From the NCBI GenBank assembly GCA_002419585.1, contig DIGJ01000021.1, forward strand, positions 1 through 16,218: DNA of 16,218 bases, read 5' to 3'. How positions within the stretch are numbered: the stretch's first letter is position 1; each line of letters begins with the position of its first letter. Origin of the DNA: Lachnoclostridium sp. UBA5725 (GTDB taxonomy: Bacteria; Bacillota; Clostridia; Lachnospirales; Lachnospiraceae). Positions 14,110-16,218 of this stretch are shown here, in pieces. Both the position numbers and the translations under genes were made by a program. The notes below the pieces were generated by a model. The model saw nothing but the letters and a program-made list of their open reading frames with translations, searched no databases and was not told the DNA's origin.

Positions 14110-14595
14110 TTATCTTCTTACTATTTTCATAATTAATTTAATAACGAAAGCAATTATTAATACCGGAAGTATTACACTAAAAAATATATTAACTCCAACA
14201 ATAAAAACAGCAGCTATTGCAAGGACAACTAAGACGCCTATAACAATCGCAATTATTTTCTGATACCAAGCAAGTTCATCCCAAGAAAATGCATTTGTTT
14301 GAAAAATATTTTCTGCATTTGAATTTTGCTGCGTATTTTGTTGTGTATTTTCTTCAAAATAAGATTTGGAATTCTTCTGATCAAGAGGATCGATCTTTAT
14401 TTCTGCCGTATCGACTATTGTCTTTGCGATTAACCTTGGATCACCCAATTCCACAACTTTTTCTTCTTCCGATTTTCCATCTGTTGTATTTGATAAATAC
14501 TCTTTATAGTACAGTATATGACCATCAATATCTTGCTTTGGTATCTCACCACTTAATGCTTCTTCTAACCCTAAAAGAAACTCTTCCTTACTCAT
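14110..14595 (-). CDS. HAAS/DUF1700-like membrane protein
   Basis: A 161-residue protein whose N-terminal part (about 1-65, MSKEEFLLGLEEALSG to LIAKTIVDTAE) matches the pattern of HAAS/DUF1700 domains: a helical segment, a YYKEYL motif and a GDPRLIA segment. These domains usually accompany PadR-type regulators and two-component or sigma-factor systems. A Gln/Asn-rich linker follows (about 75-100), then two hydrophobic helices (about 113-133 and 136-157) and a basic end (KIVRR). An AAGGAG site lies 7 nt before the ATG. The gene begins 14 nt after the cheX stop, so the two form an operon. No PadR gene is in view. The domain call is from pattern only. Confidence 0.75.
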   Translation of the reverse strand: MSKEEFLLGLEEALSGEIPKQDIDGHILYYKEYLSNTTDGKSEEEKVVELGDPRLIAKTIVDTAEIKIDPLDQKNSKSYFEENTQQNTQQNSNAENIFQTNAFSWDELAWYQKIIAIVIGVLVVLAIAAVFIVGVNIFFSVILPVLIIAFVIKLIMKIVRR

Positions 14596-14609
14596 AATGT
14601 TCTCCTTAA

Positions 14610-15086
14610 TCAGTTCTTAACAACACAAATAAATAAGCTGATATACTCTTTTCCTTCGTACATTAAAGGAACTCTCAATGCTTGGACATCTGCCTGGAGC
14701 ATTAATTTGTCACCCAATAATGACAAAGGTGGCGTAATATCAATCATAATATTTTGAGTAGAAAATAAAGTTGCTGTATTTCCCATAATCATATTACTTA
14801 ATTCTCCTAATGCAGAACGAGACATCTCATCCAATTCAGGAACATCCATTCCAAACATCATTTTACTTGCAATATCCTTTGCATGCTCTACCGACATAAC
14901 CATTAGAACTTGCCCTTTCATCTCACCCGTAACACCTACTTGTAATATAAAAGTAGTATCGCTAAATGCTAAGTTGGCAATTCCTGGTTTTCCAACAGAC
15001 AACTTTACTTGAACCATGCTCTCAAATATATTTAAACTTGACTGTAAAAACGGATTTATATGTTTGACATCTAGACCTTCTTTCAT
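14610..15086 (-). CDS. cheX: Chemotaxis protein CheX-like (CheY-P phosphatase family)
   Basis: A 158-residue CheC/CheX-family protein; characterised members dephosphorylate CheY-P. The core ALGELSNMIMGN (92-103) holds the family's E-x2-N signature (E95, N98). The N-terminal INPFLQSSLNIFESM (10-24) and the C-terminal VPLMYEGKEYISLFICV (139-155) fit CheX. The length is normal for CheX, and one signature copy agrees with CheX rather than CheC, which has two. GGAGG lies 10 nt before the ATG. It is the first gene of a two-gene operon with the HAAS-like protein. No other chemotaxis gene is in the window, so its partner is encoded elsewhere. Confidence 0.85.
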   Translation of the reverse strand: MKEGLDVKHINPFLQSSLNIFESMVQVKLSVGKPGIANLAFSDTTFILQVGVTGEMKGQVLMVMSVEHAKDIASKMMFGMDVPELDEMSRSALGELSNMIMGNTATLFSTQNIMIDITPPLSLLGDKLMLQADVQALRVPLMYEGKEYISLFICVVKN

Positions 15087-15147
15087 GTGTCAATATCCTC
15101 CTTTTAAAAAACGTAATTCTCCCACTATATTCAACGTATTTTATAAC

Positions 15148-15176
15148 ATATTATATCCTTTTATCTTCAATGTCAA
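15148..15176 (-). promoter_or_regulatory. Candidate promoter of the cheX operon
   Basis: A perfect minus-strand TTGACA (15171-15176) is followed 17 bp later by TAATAT (15148-15153). A perfect TATAAT (15150-15155) overlaps it at 15-bp spacing. The start would lie near 15141, leaving a leader of about 55 nt. Confidence 0.65.
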
Positions 15177-15212
15177 CTACCTCTAGTAGTAGAAAAAATT
15201 GTAACTAAAAGC

Positions 15213-15249
15213 AAAAAAACCTCTAAGCTAATAACTTAGGGGTTTTTTT
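15213..15249 (-). terminator. Bidirectional terminator after the second tRNA array
   Basis: AAAAAAACCTCTAAG (15213-15227) pairs with CTTAGGGGTTTTTTT (15235-15249) with one G-T pair and a 7-nt loop. Poly-A and poly-T flank the GC core, so it works on both strands. It lies 7 nt after the last tRNA gene. Confidence 0.9.
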
Positions 15250-15256
15250 CATTTAA

Positions 15257-15330
15257 CGTGCGTGAGAAGATTCGAACTCCCGACACCTTGGTCCGTAGCC
15301 AAGTGCTCTATCCAGCTGAGCTACACACAC
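15257..15330 (-). tRNA. tRNA-Arg (ACG)
   Basis: Acceptor GTGTGTG/CACGCAC, anticodon loop CTACGGA (ACG, read as ICG), discriminator G. The T stem uses two G-T pairs. It is the last gene of the second array. Confidence 0.94.
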
Positions 15331-15363
15331 ACAAATAGCAAAATTTTGTTTTGCTATTTTAAA

Positions 15364-15449
15364 TGCCGGCGACCGGAATCGAACCGGTACGGGAGATTAG
15401 TCCCGCAGGATTTTAAGTCCTGTGCGTCTGCCAGTTCCGCCACGCCGGC
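15364..15449 (-). tRNA. tRNA-Leu (TAA)
   Basis: Acceptor GCCGGCG/CGCCGGC, anticodon loop CTTAAAA (TAA), and a long variable arm (GCGGGACTAATCTCCCGT) typical of class II tRNAs. Discriminator A. Confidence 0.96.
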
Positions 15450-15454
15450 ATCAA

Positions 15455-15527
15455 TGGGACCAACAGGGCTCGAACCTGTGACCCTCTGCTTGTAAGGCAG
15501 ATGCTCTCCCAGCTGAGCTATGATCCC
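15455..15527 (-). tRNA. tRNA-Val (TAC)
   Basis: Acceptor GGGATCA/TGGTCCC with one G-T pair, anticodon loop CTTACAA (TAC), discriminator A. It lies 5 nt from tRNA-Leu. Confidence 0.95.
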
Positions 15528-15594
15528 ATGGGTATTGCCATAATGATAAATCGGCATTTTGAGTTTTGTTAACTCCAAATATATTCAATTGAAA

Positions 15595-15668
15595 CGACCC
15601 AGATCGGACTCGAACCGACGACCTCCGCCGTGACAGGGCGGCGCTCTAACCAACTGAGCCACTAGGCC
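15595..15668 (-). tRNA. tRNA-Asp (GTC)
   Basis: Acceptor GGCCTAG/CTGGGTC, anticodon loop CTGTCAC (GTC), discriminator G, as usual for tRNA-Asp. Confidence 0.95.
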
Positions 15669-15690
15669 ATATTTTTTATTATTTATTACA

Positions 15691-15763
<73 letters not shown>

Positions 15764-15805
15764 ATAGTCTTCCTTTTAAGAAAGGCTGGTAGAGTTGTTT
15801 CTAAG

Positions 15806-15879
15806 TGGACCTTCGGGGACTCGAACCCAGGACCGATCGGTTATGAGCCGATTGCTCTAACCAACTGAGCTAAAGGTCC
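15806..15879 (-). tRNA. tRNA with CAT anticodon (elongator Met or Ile2)
   Basis: Acceptor GGACCTT/AAGGTCC, anticodon loop CTCATAA (CAT), discriminator A. The paired G1-C72 excludes an initiator tRNA. The C4-G69 and C5-G68 pairs are features that the lysidine synthetase TilS uses in E. coli tRNA-Ile2, so this gene may decode AUA rather than AUG. Confidence 0.9.
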
Positions 15880-15943
15880 AAATCTATATAGCAGATTCCG
15901 TGATAAATAATTAATACTTTTCTTAAGAACTTTCATTCTTAAA

Positions 15944-16015
15944 TGACTCCTACGGGAATCGAACCCGTGTTACCGCCGTGAAAGGGCGATGTCTTAACCG
16001 CTTGACCAAGGAGCC
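15944..16015 (-). tRNA. tRNA-Glu (TTC)
   Basis: Acceptor GGCTCCT/AGGAGTC, anticodon loop CTTTCAC (TTC), discriminator A. Confidence 0.95.
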
Positions 16016-16036
16016 GTAATTTTATATTTTTTTAAG

Positions 16037-16108
16037 CTCCCCGAGTTGGGCTCGAACCAACAACCCCACGGTTAACAGCCGTGTGCTCTACCATTGAGCT
16101 ATCGAGGA
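16037..16108 (-). tRNA. tRNA-Asn (GTT)
   Basis: Acceptor TCCTCGA/TCGGGGA, anticodon loop CTGTTAA (GTT), discriminator G, as usual for tRNA-Asn. It is the first tRNA of the array within the window. Confidence 0.95.
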
Positions 16109-16218
16109 ATATCTTTTCCTATGGATACTAATCCATGCTGAAAGCTAAAATATCAATAATTGATACCTTCAAAACTACACATTGTAAGAAACTTCATCCA
16201 TTTTCTAAAACCGAACCA
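16109..16218 (-). other. Leader or spacer upstream of the second tRNA array, probably rRNA-operon spacer
   Basis: No gene is visible. On the minus strand the segment TTACAATGTGTAGTTTTGAA resembles the stretch common in Clostridia spacers next to rRNA genes. An inverted repeat TATCAAT/ATTGATA (about 16151-16165) follows it. There is no promoter here, so transcription should come from beyond the right edge. Confidence 0.4.

Noticed and set aside
15262..15578. Protein-like open frames across the second tRNA array on both strands
   Set aside because: They are translations of tRNA genes; the cloverleafs explain the sequence fully.

Overview
The window looks like a chromosomal segment from a low-GC, anaerobic, spore-forming type Clostridia, most like the Lachnospiraceae. 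The reasons are AT-rich DNA, strong AGGAGG ribosome binding sites, a complete six-gene Rnf operon, a CheX-type protein, and tRNA genes that do not encode their CCA ends. This placement is an inference from gene content; no search was run.

Positions 1-5290, minus strand: the operon rnfC-rnfD-rnfG-rnfE-rnfA-rnfB, encoding the membrane ferredoxin:NAD+ oxidoreductase that couples electron flow to Na+ or H+ export. All six subunits are intact, with visible Fe-S cysteines and flavinylation sites. A sigma-A-like promoter lies just upstream of rnfC and a strong terminator follows rnfB. RnfE carries an unusual Cys-rich, Ala/Lys-rich C-terminal tail.

Positions 5290-8450: a divergent glutamine-hydrolysing asparagine synthetase (asnB, plus strand), followed by AT-rich intergenic DNA. 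This stretch holds a probable frameshifted gene remnant, a 50-residue single-span membrane protein with its own promoter and terminator, and a short island that could encode a small RNA.

Positions 8454-9633, minus strand: a 12-gene tRNA operon (Pro-Gly-Arg-His-Gln-Lys-Pro-Gly-His-Gln-Lys-Leu) made by near-tandem duplication of a Pro-Gly-His-Gln-Lys block. It is driven by a promoter with perfect consensus elements.

Positions 9704-13490, minus strand: a probable housekeeping operon of a rhodanese-like protein, a THUMP-domain 23S rRNA methyltransferase, an N-acetylmuramoyl-L-alanine amidase, the dITP/XTP pyrophosphatase RdgB and a YfcE/MJ0936-type phosphodiesterase. These handle RNA modification, cell wall and nucleotide-pool cleaning.

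Positions 13500-15180, minus strand: an Asn/Ser/Thr-rich low-complexity protein built on 18-bp tandem repeats, and a two-gene unit of a CheX-like protein and a HAAS/DUF1700-like membrane protein.

Positions 15213-16218, minus strand: a second tRNA array of eight genes (Asn-Glu-Met/Ile2-Thr-Asp-Val-Leu-Arg), probably the tail of an rRNA operon lying beyond the right edge.

Most of the window is conserved housekeeping content. I see no phage, insertion sequence, CRISPR array or defence system. The observations most worth following are the RnfE tail, the paired Spo0A-box-like sites upstream of the rnf promoter, the gene remnant after asnB, and the repeat-built protein with its candidate operator.
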